The translations under genes were made by a program, and so were the position numbers. From the NCBI RefSeq assembly GCF_000010285.1, contig NC_010617.1:372001-436000 (forward strand): a stretch of DNA of 64,000 nucleotides, written 5' to 3'. The DNA is from Kocuria rhizophila DC2201. GTDB lineage: Bacteria > Actinomycetota > Actinomycetes > Actinomycetales > Micrococcaceae. How positions within the stretch are numbered: the first letter of the stretch is position 1; the number at the start of each line of letters is the position of its first letter. The notes under the pieces are model-generated. The model was not told the DNA's origin. It made no database searches and saw nothing but the letters and a program-made list of their open reading frames with translations. Below, in pieces: positions 8,680 to 18,181 of this stretch.

Positions 8680-9650
8680 GCAGGCTGACCATTGCCAAGG
8701 CCATCACGGCGGGGCTCTCGCGAGCCATGGAGGAGGACCCCAAGGTCGTGCTCATGGGGGAGGACATCGGCTCCCTGGGAGGCGTGTACCGCGTGACCGA
8801 GGGGCTCAAGGACCGTTTCGGGGCCCACCGCGTGCTGGACAGCCCGCTCGGTGAAGCGGGGATCGTGGGCACCGCGGTGGGGCTCGCGCAGCGCGGCTAC
8901 CGGCCCGTGTGCGAGATCCAGTTCGACGGCTTCAGCTTCCCGGCGTTCAACCAGATCACCACCCAGGTGGCCAAGATCCACGCGCGCTCGGAGGGCAGGC
9001 TCACCCTGCCCATGACCATCCGCATCCCCTACGGCGGGGTCATCGGATCGGTGGAGCACCACTCGGAGTCCCCGGAGGCGCTGTACGCGCACACGGCCGG
9101 GCTGCGCATCGTCTCGCCCTCCAACGCGCACGACGCCTACTGGATGGAGCAGCAGGCCATCGCGTGCAACGATCCCGTGATCATCTTCGAGCCCAAGCGG
9201 CGGTACTGGCTCAAGGGCGAGGTGGACGAGACCACCTCCCCCGGCGACCCGTTCTCGGCGTCGGTGATCCGCCAGGGTGACGACGCCACCGTCGTCGCCT
9301 GGGGTCCGCTCGTGCCCGTGGCGCTCGCCGCGGCCGCCGCCGCGGAGGAGGACGGGCGCAGCGTGGAGGTCATCGACCTGCGCAGCATCTCGCCCATCGA
9401 CTTCGACACGCTCACCGCCTCGGTGCGCAAGACGGGCCGCATGGTGATCGCCCACGAGGCCCCCACCTTCGGGGGACTGGGCGGGGAGATCGCCGCTCGG
9501 GTCACGGAGCGGGCGTTCTACTCGCTGGAGGCCCCGGTGCTGCGCGTGGGCGCGTACCACCAGCCCTACCCGCCCGCGGCCGTGGAGGACCACTACGTCC
9601 CGGACCTGGACCGCGTGCTGGAAGCACTCGACCGGTCCTTCGCCTACTAG
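8676..9650 (+). CDS. bkdB: 2-oxoacid dehydrogenase E1 component, beta subunit
   Basis: A 324-residue transketolase-like subunit that forms the alpha2beta2 E1 heterotetramer with the preceding product. Conserved features include VLMGEDIG near residue 25, GVYRVTEGL, EIQFDGFSFPAFNQ, IRIPYGG, HHSESPEA and EVIDLRSISPID. GGAGC precedes the ATG. It overlaps E1 alpha by four bases, implying coupled translation and equal stoichiometry. Confidence 0.92.
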   Translation: MSRLTIAKAITAGLSRAMEEDPKVVLMGEDIGSLGGVYRVTEGLKDRFGAHRVLDSPLGEAGIVGTAVGLAQRGYRPVCEIQFDGFSFPAFNQITTQVAKIHARSEGRLTLPMTIRIPYGGVIGSVEHHSESPEALYAHTAGLRIVSPSNAHDAYWMEQQAIACNDPVIIFEPKRRYWLKGEVDETTSPGDPFSASVIRQGDDATVVAWGPLVPVALAAAAAAEEDGRSVEVIDLRSISPIDFDTLTASVRKTGRMVIAHEAPTFGGLGGEIAARVTERAFYSLEAPVLRVGAYHQPYPPAAVEDHYVPDLDRVLEALDRSFAY

Positions 9651-9662
9651 ACGTCCGCTGTT

Positions 9663-9694
9663 CAGCGCCGCCGCCCGGCACGGGCGTGGCGCTG
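9663..9694 (+). other. intercistronic hairpin between E1 beta and E2
   Basis: CAGCGCC (9663-9669) pairs with GGCGCTG (9688-9694), and CGCCCG (9672-9677) with CGGGCG (9681-9686) inside. It fills the 60-bp gap ahead of the E2 ribosome binding site. It could stabilise or attenuate the transcript. Confidence 0.5.
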
Positions 9695-9710
9695 CCTGGA
9701 GGGAGAACAG

Positions 9711-11288
9711 ATGTCCCAGGTTTTCACACTGCCCGACGTGGGCGAGGGTCTGACCGAGGCCGACATCCTGGCCTGGAAGGTGTCCAAGGGGGACACCGTG
9801 TCCGTCAACCAGGTGCTGGTGGAGATCGAGACCGCCAAGTCCGTGGTGGAGCTGCCCTCACCGTTCGAGGGAACGGTGCAGGAGCTCATGGTCGCCGAGG
9901 GTGACACCGTGGATGTGGGCACGCCGATCATCGCGGTGAGCTCCGCCGACGACGCGCCCGCCGGCGGCACCGACCCCGGGTACGCGGGATCCGTGCCGCA
10001 GGACGGCCTCGAGCGCGGCGCCGTGGCTGGCTCCGACGCCGCCGGCACGGAGGCCGCCACTGCCGCGGAGGCGGCTCCCGAGGAGCCCGCCGAGTCCGGC
10101 CAGGGCAAGGCCCTCGTGGGCTCCGGTCCGAAGGCGGACCCGGTGCGCCGGCGGCGTCGTTCCCGGGTGGGCATGCGCATGGACTCGGACACGCCCCAGG
10201 CGCTGACCGGCGCCGGTGCCGACTCCGAGCTCTCCGGCGGGTCGAACGCCCAGCGCCGCTCCGCGTGGGCTGACCGGCTCTCGCGGACGGGCCTGGGCGG
10301 CGCGGCCGTGGACCTCGCCGAGCGCGCGGGCAAGATCCGAGGGCGCGGCGGATCGCTGCTGCGCTCGCTCGAGGAGCCCTCGGGGGATCAGGCCGCTGCG
10401 GTGCCCCGGCGCCCTGGACTGGCCAAGCCGCCGGTCCGCAAGGCCGCCAAGGAGATGGGCATCGACCTCGCGGACGTGAAGGCCACCGGCGACGGCGGCC
10501 AGGTCACCAAGCGCGATCTGCTCGCCCACGCGGAACGGGCCGGGAAGGCCACGGACGCGGTGGGTGTGCCCGAGGCCTCCGCAGCCCGTCTGCCGGACGA
10601 CCGCATCGAGCGGATCAAGGTCAAGGGCGTGCGCAAGGCCACCGCCCAGAACATGGTGAAGTCCGCGTTCACGTCCCCGCACGTGTCGATCTTCGTGGAG
10701 GTGGACGCCACCCGCACCATGGAGTTCGTGAAGCGGCTCAAGGAGTCCCCCAGCATGGAGGGGGTCAAGGTCTCCCCGCTGCTGATCGTGGCCAAGGCCG
10801 TGATCTGGGCCGCCGAGCGCAACCCCCACGTGAACGCGACCTGGGCGGACACCGAGATCCTCGTGAAGCACTTCATGAACCTCGGGATCGCGGCGGCCAC
10901 CCCACGGGGTCTGCTGGTGCCCAACATCAAGGACGCCCAGGACCTCACCCTGCGCGAGCTGGCCGTGGCCCTGCAGGACCTCACCCAGACCGCCCGCGCG
11001 GGTCGCACCCAGCCCGCGGACATGCAGGGCGGGACCCTCTCGATCACCAACATCGGTGTGCTGGGGGCGGACACGGGCACCCCCATCATCAACCCGGGCG
11101 AGTCCGCGATCGTGGCGTTCGGTGCCATCAAGCAGAAGCCGTGGGTCGTGGACGGGGACGTGGTCCCCCGCTGGATCACCACCCTGGCCGGGTCCTTCGA
11201 CCACCGCGTGGTGGACGGCGAGCTGGCCGCCCGGTTCATGTCCGACGTCGCCCGGATCGTGGAGGAGCCCGCGCTGCTCCTGGAGTGA
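9711..11288 (+). CDS. bkdC: dihydrolipoamide acyltransferase (E2) of the 2-oxoacid dehydrogenase complex
   Basis: A 525-residue lipoyl-bearing acyltransferase core. Residues 1-78 are a lipoyl domain ([12 protein letters not shown], lipoyl-lysine K43). A long Ala/Gly/Arg-rich linker with an RRRRR cluster covers about 85-235. The peripheral subunit-binding domain is at about 240-280 ([14 protein letters not shown]). The catalytic domain from about 295 ends with DHRVVDG (His498, Asp502). [13 protein letters not shown] resembles branched-chain E2 lipoyl domains. No E3 gene is adjacent, so it presumably uses a shared lipoamide dehydrogenase. GGAGGGAG precedes the ATG. Confidence 0.92.
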   Translation: MSQVFTLPDVGEGLTEADILAWKVSKGDTVSVNQVLVEIETAKSVVELPSPFEGTVQELMVAEGDTVDVGTPIIAVSSADDAPAGGTDPGYAGSVPQDGLERGAVAGSDAAGTEAATAAEAAPEEPAESGQGKALVGSGPKADPVRRRRRSRVGMRMDSDTPQALTGAGADSELSGGSNAQRRSAWADRLSRTGLGGAAVDLAERAGKIRGRGGSLLRSLEEPSGDQAAAVPRRPGLAKPPVRKAAKEMGIDLADVKATGDGGQVTKRDLLAHAERAGKATDAVGVPEASAARLPDDRIERIKVKGVRKATAQNMVKSAFTSPHVSIFVEVDATRTMEFVKRLKESPSMEGVKVSPLLIVAKAVIWAAERNPHVNATWADTEILVKHFMNLGIAAATPRGLLVPNIKDAQDLTLRELAVALQDLTQTARAGRTQPADMQGGTLSITNIGVLGADTGTPIINPGESAIVAFGAIKQKPWVVDGDVVPRWITTLAGSFDHRVVDGELAARFMSDVARIVEEPALLLE

Positions 11289-11332
11289 TCCCGCGCCGCG
11301 CTGCGGCCGTGGCGCCGTACCGCGACGACCGC

Positions 11333-11387
11333 GGTGCCCTCGTCGGTGCGGTGCGGTGCGGTGCGGCCACGGCTAGCCGAGGGCACC
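11333..11387. terminator. bidirectional hairpin between convergent E2 and tag genes, with a CGGTG repeat in its loop
   Basis: GGTGCCCTCG (11333-11342) and CGAGGGCACC (11378-11387) are perfect inverted repeats; the right arm overlaps the last codons of tag. The loop holds about four tandem copies of the 5-mer CGGTG (11344-11363). Confidence 0.5.
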
Positions 11388-12065
11388 CGCCCGGAAGCAC
11401 CCCGCGACGTGCCCGGGGGCGCGGCCGATGCGCTGCAGCCACCGGTGGGCCGTCACCGGCCCCACGAGCACGATGCCGCGGGTGCGCAGGATCTGGGAGA
11501 GCCTGCGGGAGGCCTCGGAGGAGCTCGGGAGGTCGAGAGCGTTCTCGGGAGGTGCCTCCGGTTCGGGGATCTGCGCCTCCTCGACAATGTCGAGCCACCG
11601 GGAGAGGTCCCAGTCCTGGCAGACCCCGGCGTTGTGGATCACCGCCTCGATCTTCGCGCGGTTGCGGATCAGCTCCGGGTTGACCAGGAGGTCCTCGACG
11701 TCGTCCTCGTCGAGCAGCGCCACCCGCGCCGGGTCCAGCCCCGCCATGTGCAGGTACCAGGAACCGTGGCGTGCGGACTGGGACCAGCGTGCGAGGCCGG
11801 AGTCCACGAGCTCCAGCGTGAGGCTCGCGAAGTGCTCCCGCGCGCTGCCCGCGGGGGTGCCCCAGGCGTCGTCGTGGTCCGCGAGGGTCCCCGGCGCGCC
11901 CAGGGCCCAGGGGCAGCGCTCCAGCCCGTCCCCGCACCCCACCGCCTGGAACGCGGCCCGCGTGGGCGCGGACCCCGGTGGCGGCGCATCGTGCTCGTGG
12001 GGTCCGGCCGGGGCGGTGGAGTGCGGCTGTGCGTCCGCGGATGTGGGCGGTGCGATCGTCGTCAT
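11373..12065 (-). CDS. tag: DNA-3-methyladenine glycosylase I
   Basis: Base-excision repair enzyme that removes 3-methyladenine from alkylated DNA; 230 residues. Family features are RCPW (C51), DHDDAWG (H64), the helix with E85 (TLELVDSGLARWS), NRAKIEAVIHNA, and the C-terminal GHVAGCF (H219, C223). C51, H64, H219 and C223 match the zinc-snap ligands of E. coli Tag, and E85 the base-recognition glutamate. Unusually there is a disordered Pro/His-rich extension of about 45 residues at the N-terminus. AGGCTA on the plus strand (TAGCCT on the coding strand) lies six bases upstream of the ATG, suggesting a leaderless mRNA. Confidence 0.88.
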   Translation of the reverse strand: MTTIAPPTSADAQPHSTAPAGPHEHDAPPPGSAPTRAAFQAVGCGDGLERCPWALGAPGTLADHDDAWGTPAGSAREHFASLTLELVDSGLARWSQSARHGSWYLHMAGLDPARVALLDEDDVEDLLVNPELIRNRAKIEAVIHNAGVCQDWDLSRWLDIVEEAQIPEPEAPPENALDLPSSSEASRRLSQILRTRGIVLVGPVTAHRWLQRIGRAPGHVAGCFRAGALG

Positions 12066-12184
12066 GCCTGGAGGCTAGGAGCGCGCGAGGGCCCGGGGCA
12101 GGGCCGAGCGCGGGCCTGGGGACCGTGGAACCGCTCAGGACCGTAACGGCGGGGCTGTGCAGTGCCCTCGCCGCGGGCTCGGAC

Positions 12185-13210
12185 TCAGAAGGCCGAGGCG
12201 ATCCCCGTGCCGTCCTCGATCTCCACGGCCACGGGATCGGCGTCCGGGTCCTGGGAGTCGTGGACGATGAGAACCGCCGCGGGATCCCCCGGGGGCAGTG
12301 CTCGGACCGTGACCACGCCGGAGCGCGCCTGGGAGAGGATCTCCGAGAGCTGCTTGGCGGTCGAGGCGAGCACCTCCGGAGAGGGCGGCGTGCCGCGCTC
12401 GTCCAGGATGTCCACCGCGACGCCCCGGGCGCGGGCAGCGCGGGTGAGTTCCAGGACGTGCGGGGTGGCGATGGAGCGGCCGCGGATGCTGTCCCGCAGC
12501 TGGGCCTCGGTGAGGCGGAACTGCTTCAGGTCGTAGTCGGTGACCACGGAGGACTCCTGGGCGATCTGCTCCAGCAGTCCGCCCGCGAGGCGCCGCACCT
12601 CGTCCACGCGGCGGCTCGAGGCGTGGCGCATGTCTTTCTCCGCCGAGTCCCGGCTGCGTGCCGCGTCCAGGATGCGCTGGGTCTCCTCGCGGCGGTGCAT
12701 GAAGAAGACGTACTGGCGCTCGACCATCCAGGTCACGATCATCACGGCCACGCCCACCACATGGTATGCCTCGATGGGAATGAGCGTGCCGTTGACCACG
12801 GGCCAGCGCAGCAAGGACATCACGGTCACGCCCAGCCACACGAGCAGCGCCCAGCCGCGCCGCCGCCGCATGCCCAGGGCGAACAGCTCGGCGATGAAGC
12901 CCAGGTGGAACCACGGGGACTGCCCGGCGTCCATGGTCACCCGGGTGGCCTCGTAGCCCTGCTGCGCCGCCACCAGGAACAGCAGCGCACTCGCGGCGGT
13001 GGCCGTGACATGGAACCGGCGCCCGTTCCACGGCGGCACGGCCACGGTCAGCCCCGAGACCGCGTAGGCCGCGAGCGAGACCAGCATCTGCCGCGGCCGC
13101 TCCGCGGTGTCGAAGTGGATGACGGCGTCGATGAAGGGCGCGGTGAACGCGGCCAGCACGAACACGCCCATGAACCGGTTGGCGAACACCGTCCGCTGCA
13201 CGGTCCTCAC
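12185..13210 (-). CDS. membrane protein resembling a degenerate sensor histidine kinase
   Basis: A 341-residue protein coupled to the kinase gene upstream: its GTG overlaps the kinase stop as GTGA. Residues about 10-190 hold five or six hydrophobic segments like those of the neighbouring kinase's sensor region. Residues about 195-260 form a charged helix corresponding to the dimerisation segment, but the phospho-acceptor HD motif is not evident. The C-terminal 100 residues lack the N, G1 and G2 boxes of the ATPase domain. It is probably a catalytically dead paralogue or accessory of the two-component system. Function unknown. Confidence 0.6.
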   Translation of the reverse strand: MRTVQRTVFANRFMGVFVLAAFTAPFIDAVIHFDTAERPRQMLVSLAAYAVSGLTVAVPPWNGRRFHVTATAASALLFLVAAQQGYEATRVTMDAGQSPWFHLGFIAELFALGMRRRRGWALLVWLGVTVMSLLRWPVVNGTLIPIEAYHVVGVAVMIVTWMVERQYVFFMHRREETQRILDAARSRDSAEKDMRHASSRRVDEVRRLAGGLLEQIAQESSVVTDYDLKQFRLTEAQLRDSIRGRSIATPHVLELTRAARARGVAVDILDERGTPPSPEVLASTAKQLSEILSQARSGVVTVRALPPGDPAAVLIVHDSQDPDADPVAVEIEDGTGIASAF

Positions 13211-14466
13211 GGCGTCACGTCCCTGGGCCACACGAGGCTCACGCGGGTGCCGCGGCCGGGAGCGGTGTCCAGCTGCACGCGCCCGCCGATGGCGTCGAGG
13301 TTCTCCATGATGGACACCCGCACCCCGAGCCGGCGGTTGGGGACGTCGTGGTAGTTGAAGCCGCGGCCGTCGTCGGTGATGGTGAAGCGCAGGCAGAAGC
13401 CCTCGGGGTTGATGGCGCTGGGCTCGCACATCTCACCCTCCATGGACACCGTGGTGACCTCGCAGCCGGAGTGCCGGGCGCTGTTGGACACCGCCTCGGT
13501 GACGGCCTGCGTGAGCCCGTGGGCCACGTAGGCGGGGACGAACACGCGCGGCTCACCCACGGGTCGCATGGGCGCGCGGAGGTTGGTGAAGCGCACGCGG
13601 GAGCGCCAGGGGGCGAGGGAGTCCATGAGCTCGTCCATGAGGTCGTGCACCATCACGGTGTGTGCCCCCGTGGACCGGCTGGACTCCTCGGCCAGCACAT
13701 CCAGGGCCCGGGCCGCGAGCTGGCGGGTCCGCCGGTGCAGGACCCCCTGGGACCGGGAGGCGTCCAGCAGCGCGGCCATGACGTTGTCGTGGATCAGCCG
13801 GTCGATCCGCTCCTGGTCCTCGGTCTCGGAGCGGCTGCGGCGCATCGCGAGGGTCTCGGAAAGGGCCTCGGCGTAGTTGAGGTCCATCCGCTCCACACCC
13901 CGCTTGCCCACGGTGATGATCATGATCAGCATCAGGCTGAACACGATGCGCGAGAGCCCCTCGCCCACCCAGGACTCCGCGGTGGGGTTCACGGTGATCA
14001 TCTGGCTCGCCACCACGGCGTAGACGAATTCGATCAGCAGCATGTACAGGATCGCCGCCATGGGGCTCCACAGCACCGCGGCCGCGCCCACCGCCAGGAT
14101 GATGAATCCGGAGATCCACGGGTTCTGGGGCAGTGGGTCGCCGGTCCAGGCCATGGGCAGCGCCAGGATGGAGGCGGCCACCACTGTGGTGTAGGCGAAG
14201 AACACCCGCGGCCGCACGGAGTGCCGCAGCCCGAAGTAGAGCGTGAATCCCGTGAGCACGCCCAGTGCCACCAGGAAGAACGTGTACCACCCGCGCAGCG
14301 ACGTCTGCTGCTGCGCGAAGATCGGCAGCACCTCGATCAGGTGCGTCACCCCGAACACCCCGAAGCCGATCATGGCCAGCCAGTGCGCCCGGTAGGTGTA
14401 GACCCCCAGCTCACCGGGAGCGGTGGTCGCGAAGAACCGCTTCCACCGCAGCTGGGTGTTGACCAT
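13207..14466 (-). CDS. sensor histidine kinase (HisKA_3/NarL-type)
   Basis: A membrane histidine kinase of about 419 residues. The first 190 residues hold about six hydrophobic segments with little extracytoplasmic sequence, so it probably senses within or at the membrane. IDRLIHDNVMAALLDAS near residue 225 is the dimerisation/phospho-acceptor helix, AVSNSARHSG the N box, DDGRGFNYHD the G1 box and GRGTRVSL the G2 box. It pairs with the LuxR-type regulator upstream. ATG 14466 is preferred; an in-frame GTG at 14514, 19 nt after the regulator's stop, is possible. Confidence 0.85.
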   Translation of the reverse strand: MVNTQLRWKRFFATTAPGELGVYTYRAHWLAMIGFGVFGVTHLIEVLPIFAQQQTSLRGWYTFFLVALGVLTGFTLYFGLRHSVRPRVFFAYTTVVAASILALPMAWTGDPLPQNPWISGFIILAVGAAAVLWSPMAAILYMLLIEFVYAVVASQMITVNPTAESWVGEGLSRIVFSLMLIMIITVGKRGVERMDLNYAEALSETLAMRRSRSETEDQERIDRLIHDNVMAALLDASRSQGVLHRRTRQLAARALDVLAEESSRSTGAHTVMVHDLMDELMDSLAPWRSRVRFTNLRAPMRPVGEPRVFVPAYVAHGLTQAVTEAVSNSARHSGCEVTTVSMEGEMCEPSAINPEGFCLRFTITDDGRGFNYHDVPNRRLGVRVSIMENLDAIGGRVQLDTAPGRGTRVSLVWPRDVTP

Positions 14467-14533
14467 GCGGTAGGAGCGGGCTCTGTTCCCCGTGGTCCTG
14501 CCCGGACGGATCACGGAGCCCCCGGGGCGGGGG

Positions 14534-15250
14534 TCACAGCTTCTTCTCGGCGGTGGTGACGTCGTCCTCCGGGTCCACCAGGCCGTCCTCGATGGCACGG
14601 ATGCGCAGGTCGATCTTGGTGGGCGCGGGGCGGCCGATGCGCGCGTACTTCTCGCGGATCCGGTCGATGTTGGTCTTCACCGCGGACTGCTTGATGCCCA
14701 TACGGCGCGCCACCTGCACCTGCGCGAAGCCCGAGGCGTACAGCCGCAGGGTCTCGCGTTCCCGGGGGGACAGTGCGGCCCGGGAGAACTCGACGTCGCC
14801 GTCGATGGCGGCGGCCAGCTCCTTGGTGATCACGGGCTTGCCGTCCGCGATGGCGCGCGCCTCCTCGATGGCGTGCTCGAGCGGGTCCGACTTGCGCACG
14901 AGCCCCAGCGCTCCGGCCCGCAGGGCCTCGCGGATCAGCCCGGCGTTCTCCCCGATGCTGAAGATCAGCACCTTCATGCCGGCGCTGCGCAACCGCTCCA
15001 CGTTGCTCGCCGGGCGGGACTTGTCCGCCAGCGAGAGGTCCAGCAGGACGACGTCGCACTCGATGCGCTTGGCCCCCTGCGCCGTGAGCGCGGGATTCTC
15101 CGGGTCCCGGCCCAACTGGTCCAGCAGCGTGGTCACCGAGTCCGAGGACCCCACAAGCTTGACGTCCGCGAGCGATGTCATGGACACCAGTCGGACGCCC
15201 TCACGAACCACTTCATGATCGTCGACTACCGCGACGAGTGTTGAAGGCAT
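14534..15250 (-). CDS. LuxR/NarL-family response regulator
   Basis: A 238-residue two-component response regulator. The receiver has the acidic pair DD (10-11), phospho-acceptor Asp71 in VVLLDLS, and the conserved Lys in VRKSD. The output domain begins at LSPRERETLRLYASG with a helix-turn-helix through QVARRMGIKQSAVKTNIDRI. First gene of the operon regulator > kinase > degenerate kinase. The regulon is not evident. Confidence 0.9.
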   Translation of the reverse strand: MPSTLVAVVDDHEVVREGVRLVSMTSLADVKLVGSSDSVTTLLDQLGRDPENPALTAQGAKRIECDVVLLDLSLADKSRPASNVERLRSAGMKVLIFSIGENAGLIREALRAGALGLVRKSDPLEHAIEEARAIADGKPVITKELAAAIDGDVEFSRAALSPRERETLRLYASGFAQVQVARRMGIKQSAVKTNIDRIREKYARIGRPAPTKIDLRIRAIEDGLVDPEDDVTTAEKKL

Positions 15251-15313
15251 AGATGTTTCCTCCGTACTCCCCTGTGGAGGCCCAGCCCAGGCCTCCGACA
15301 GTACGGAAGTCTA

Positions 15314-16309
15314 CTATTCCCATGCATTCGACATGGTCCATGCGTCCACTTTGCGGTGGTAGCGCATGCCCCACGCGCCGCCGAGCACCGCGCCCAGCAG
15401 CCCGAGCACGAGCAGCCCGGCCAGGGCCACGAGTCCCACGCCGGGGTTCGCGCCCACGAGTTCCTGCACGACCCACCGTGAGCCCTCCCGCGGGGTCGCA
15501 CCGGTGGCCCACAGCAGGACCGCCGCGGAGGCGGCCGCGCGGGCGAGCAGGGACCACAGCCACACGCTGACCCCCTGCGCCACTCCGGAGAAGCGGGCCA
15601 TGCGCCCCGCGGTGTATCCCCCCGCGAGCATGGACAGCAGCTCCACGAGACCCAGCACGACGACGCCGCCCCACAGCTGCGCTGCCCCCGGTTCCGACCA
15701 CGCGCGGTCCAGGGTGCTGCCCGCGCCGCCGCTCACATCGAGGCCCACGCCGGGCCCGGCGAGGTCCGCGAGCCCGAGCAGCAGCGCGCCGAGGGCCAGG
15801 GCGACCAGCAGGCCCATGAGCCCGGGCAGGATCCGCATGCCCCCGAACCGCTGCCGCTGCCGCGCCCGCACCTGCTCCGCGCTCGGCCGTGCGACGGCCG
15901 TGGCACCGTCCTGCCCGGAGCGCACGGCCGGGCGCATGGTCTCCCACGAGGCCTCCGCCGAGATCCGGTCCGGGGAGCGGGTGAGGTGGTCGTCGCCCAC
16001 GGGGTCCGCCGGCCCGCTGCGCTGGCTCCGCGGCTGCAGCCGACCCGAGGCCACCCCGGTGCGGCCCGTGGGTGCCGCCCCGCCCCGGGTGGGGACGGCG
16101 GCGTCCTCGGAGGAGGGCAGGGGAGCGGTGCGCGCGGCTTCGTGCCCGATGGGGACGGGTCCGGTGGCGCCCTCGGCGCCGGAGCCGGTTCCCGGGCGGG
16201 GCAGCGGGCGGGTGTCCTCGCCCGAACGGTCCGGGCCCACCTCGGTGTGGGCGCCGGTCCAGGGGGCGTTGCCGTCGTCGAAGGGATCGCGGGCGGTGGA
16301 GGGGGACAT
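15314..16309 (-). CDS. hypothetical membrane protein with long disordered N-terminus
   Basis: A 331-residue protein. Residues 1-155 are low-complexity and rich in Pro, Gly, Arg and Asp, probably cytoplasmic and unstructured. Residues about 165-320 contain four hydrophobic segments with Gly/Ala/Leu-rich packing, and a short C-terminal tail follows. The start at 16309 (MSPSTARDPFDDG) has GAGG about 8 nt upstream; longer readings run back into the fadD promoter region. No recognised domain. Divergent from fadD. Confidence 0.6.
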   Translation of the reverse strand: MSPSTARDPFDDGNAPWTGAHTEVGPDRSGEDTRPLPRPGTGSGAEGATGPVPIGHEAARTAPLPSSEDAAVPTRGGAAPTGRTGVASGRLQPRSQRSGPADPVGDDHLTRSPDRISAEASWETMRPAVRSGQDGATAVARPSAEQVRARQRQRFGGMRILPGLMGLLVALALGALLLGLADLAGPGVGLDVSGGAGSTLDRAWSEPGAAQLWGGVVVLGLVELLSMLAGGYTAGRMARFSGVAQGVSVWLWSLLARAAASAAVLLWATGATPREGSRWVVQELVGANPGVGLVALAGLLVLGLLGAVLGGAWGMRYHRKVDAWTMSNAWE

Positions 16310-16399
16310 GCGAGAGGCCTCGATTCGGCGGGGAGTCCGGTGGGCGGGTCCCCAGAAGTGTATCGAGGGACCGCGTGCGGGCGGGCGGCGTGAGGCAGG

Positions 16400-16405
16400 T
16401 AACCT
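16400..16405 (+). promoter_or_regulatory. -10 box TAACCT, leaderless start of fadD
   Basis: TAACCT is followed by seven nucleotides and ATG at 16413, matching the leaderless arrangement of several neighbours. No ribosome binding site is present. Confidence 0.45.
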
Positions 16406-16412
16406 CGCAGTC

Positions 16413-18122
16413 ATGGCTGACGTGAATTCCCGTGACTTCCTGGCGACCCGACCCTGGACGGCGAGCTACGACCCCGGGGTCCCGCGGGACCTGGACCTGC
16501 CTGAGACGTCCCTGGTGCACATGCTCGAGAAGTCCGTGGCCCGTCACGGCGCCAAGACCGCCGTGGAGTTCTTCGGCGCGGGCACCACCTACGCGCAGCT
16601 GGGGGACCAGGTCCAGCGCGTGGCCGAGGGGCTGCGCGTGCTGGGGGTGCAGGCCGGTGACCGCGTGGCGATCGTGCTGCCCAACTGCCCGCAGCACATC
16701 GTGGCGTTCTACGCGGTGCTGCGCCTGGGAGCGATCGTGGTGGAGCACAACCCGCTCTACACCACCCCGGAGCTGCGGCACCAGTTCGAGGACCACGGTG
16801 CCCGCGTGGTGATCGCGTGGGACAAGGTGGCCTCGCGGATCACGAGCATGCCCCAGGATCTCGCCGTGGAGCACGTGGTGGCCGTGGACATCACCACCGC
16901 GATGCCCGCCCCCATGCGCCTCGGGCTGCGGCTGCCACTCAAGAAGCTCGCCGCCCAGCGCCGCGAGCTCACCGGCGCCGCACCCGGCACCATCTCGTGG
17001 GCCTCCCTGCTGGACTCGACGCCGCTGCGCGCGGACCACCCGCGCCCCACCGCCACGGACACCGCCCTGCTGCAGTACACGTCCGGGACCACGGGCCTGC
17101 CCAAGGGGGCGATGCTCAGCCACCGGAACCTGGAGTCCAACGCCCTGATGGGTCAGCACTGGCTGGACAGCTCCTCCAACGAGGTGGTCTACGGCGTGCT
17201 CCCACTGTTCCACGCCTTCGGGCTCACGCTCGGGCTGACCTTCGCCATGTCCCTGGGGGCCAAGCTGGTGCTGTTCCCCACGGTGCGCGCGGACCTGATC
17301 CTGCGGGCCATGAAGAAGAGCATGCCCACCGTGCTGCCCGCGGTCCCGCCGGTCTACCAGAAGGTGCTCGACGCCGCCGAGGAGCAGGGCAAGGACCTCA
17401 CCGGGGTCCGGGTGGCGGTCTCCGGCGCCATGAGTCTGCCTGTCCCCCTGGTCGCCACGTGGGAGGATGCCACGGGAGGCATGCTGATCGAGGGCTATGG
17501 GCTGACCGAGTGCTCCCCCCTGGTCGCGTGCAACCCCCTCAACGAGCACCGCCGCGCGGGGTCGATCGGCGTCCCCTTCCCCAGCACCGACATCCGCATG
17601 GTGGATCCCGAGACCGGCGAGGACGTGCCCGTGGACGCCGAGGGCGAGCTGCTGGTCAAGGGCCCGCAGACCACCCAGGGCTACTGGAAGCGCCCGGAGG
17701 AGACCGCCAAGCTGTTCACGGAGGACGGCTGGCTGCGCTCGGGCGACATCGTGACCGTGGACCAGGACGGTTTCCTGCGCGTGGTGGACCGGATCAAGGA
17801 GGTCATCATCACGGGCGGGTTCAACGTGGCGCCCACCGAGGTGGAGACCGCCCTGAAGCTGCACGACAGCGTGGCCGACGCCGCCGTGGTGGGGATACCC
17901 AACGACGACGGCAACGAGACCGTGGTGGCCGCCGTGGTGCTGGAGCCCGGGGTGACCCTCGACGAGGCCGCCCTGCGCCAGCACTGCTACGACAAGGTCA
18001 CCCGCTACAAGGTCCCGCGGCGGATCATCGCCATGGACGACCTCCCCCGCACGATGCTCGGCAAGACCCTGCGTCGCGCCGTCAAGGAGGAGATCCTGTC
18101 CCAGGACTTGCTCAAGGGCTGA
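16413..18122 (+). CDS. fadD: long-chain fatty-acid-CoA ligase
   Basis: An adenylate-forming enzyme that activates fatty acids to acyl-CoA for degradation or lipid synthesis; 569 residues. The AMP-binding signature is LQYTSGTTGLPKGAMLSHRN at about 219-238. The acyl-adenylate motif is EGYGLTECSP, and the hinge motif DRIKEVIITGGFNVAP leads into the C-terminal domain with the conserved Lys near the end (MLGKTLRR). No membrane segment. It lies 59 bp upstream of a LysR gene in the same direction, which may be co-transcribed. Confidence 0.93.
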   Translation: MADVNSRDFLATRPWTASYDPGVPRDLDLPETSLVHMLEKSVARHGAKTAVEFFGAGTTYAQLGDQVQRVAEGLRVLGVQAGDRVAIVLPNCPQHIVAFYAVLRLGAIVVEHNPLYTTPELRHQFEDHGARVVIAWDKVASRITSMPQDLAVEHVVAVDITTAMPAPMRLGLRLPLKKLAAQRRELTGAAPGTISWASLLDSTPLRADHPRPTATDTALLQYTSGTTGLPKGAMLSHRNLESNALMGQHWLDSSSNEVVYGVLPLFHAFGLTLGLTFAMSLGAKLVLFPTVRADLILRAMKKSMPTVLPAVPPVYQKVLDAAEEQGKDLTGVRVAVSGAMSLPVPLVATWEDATGGMLIEGYGLTECSPLVACNPLNEHRRAGSIGVPFPSTDIRMVDPETGEDVPVDAEGELLVKGPQTTQGYWKRPEETAKLFTEDGWLRSGDIVTVDQDGFLRVVDRIKEVIITGGFNVAPTEVETALKLHDSVADAAVVGIPNDDGNETVVAAVVLEPGVTLDEAALRQHCYDKVTRYKVPRRIIAMDDLPRTMLGKTLRRAVKEEILSQDLLKG

Positions 18123-18181
18123 GGACTGCCCGCCCGGCGCACCCGTGGACCGGTTGGTCCGGGGCGGAGAGGAGAACGGTG

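Noticed and set aside
15213-17984. A 923-codon minus-strand frame over fadD
   Set aside because: fadD on the plus strand has all adenylate-forming motifs; the opposite frame is compositionally a shadow.
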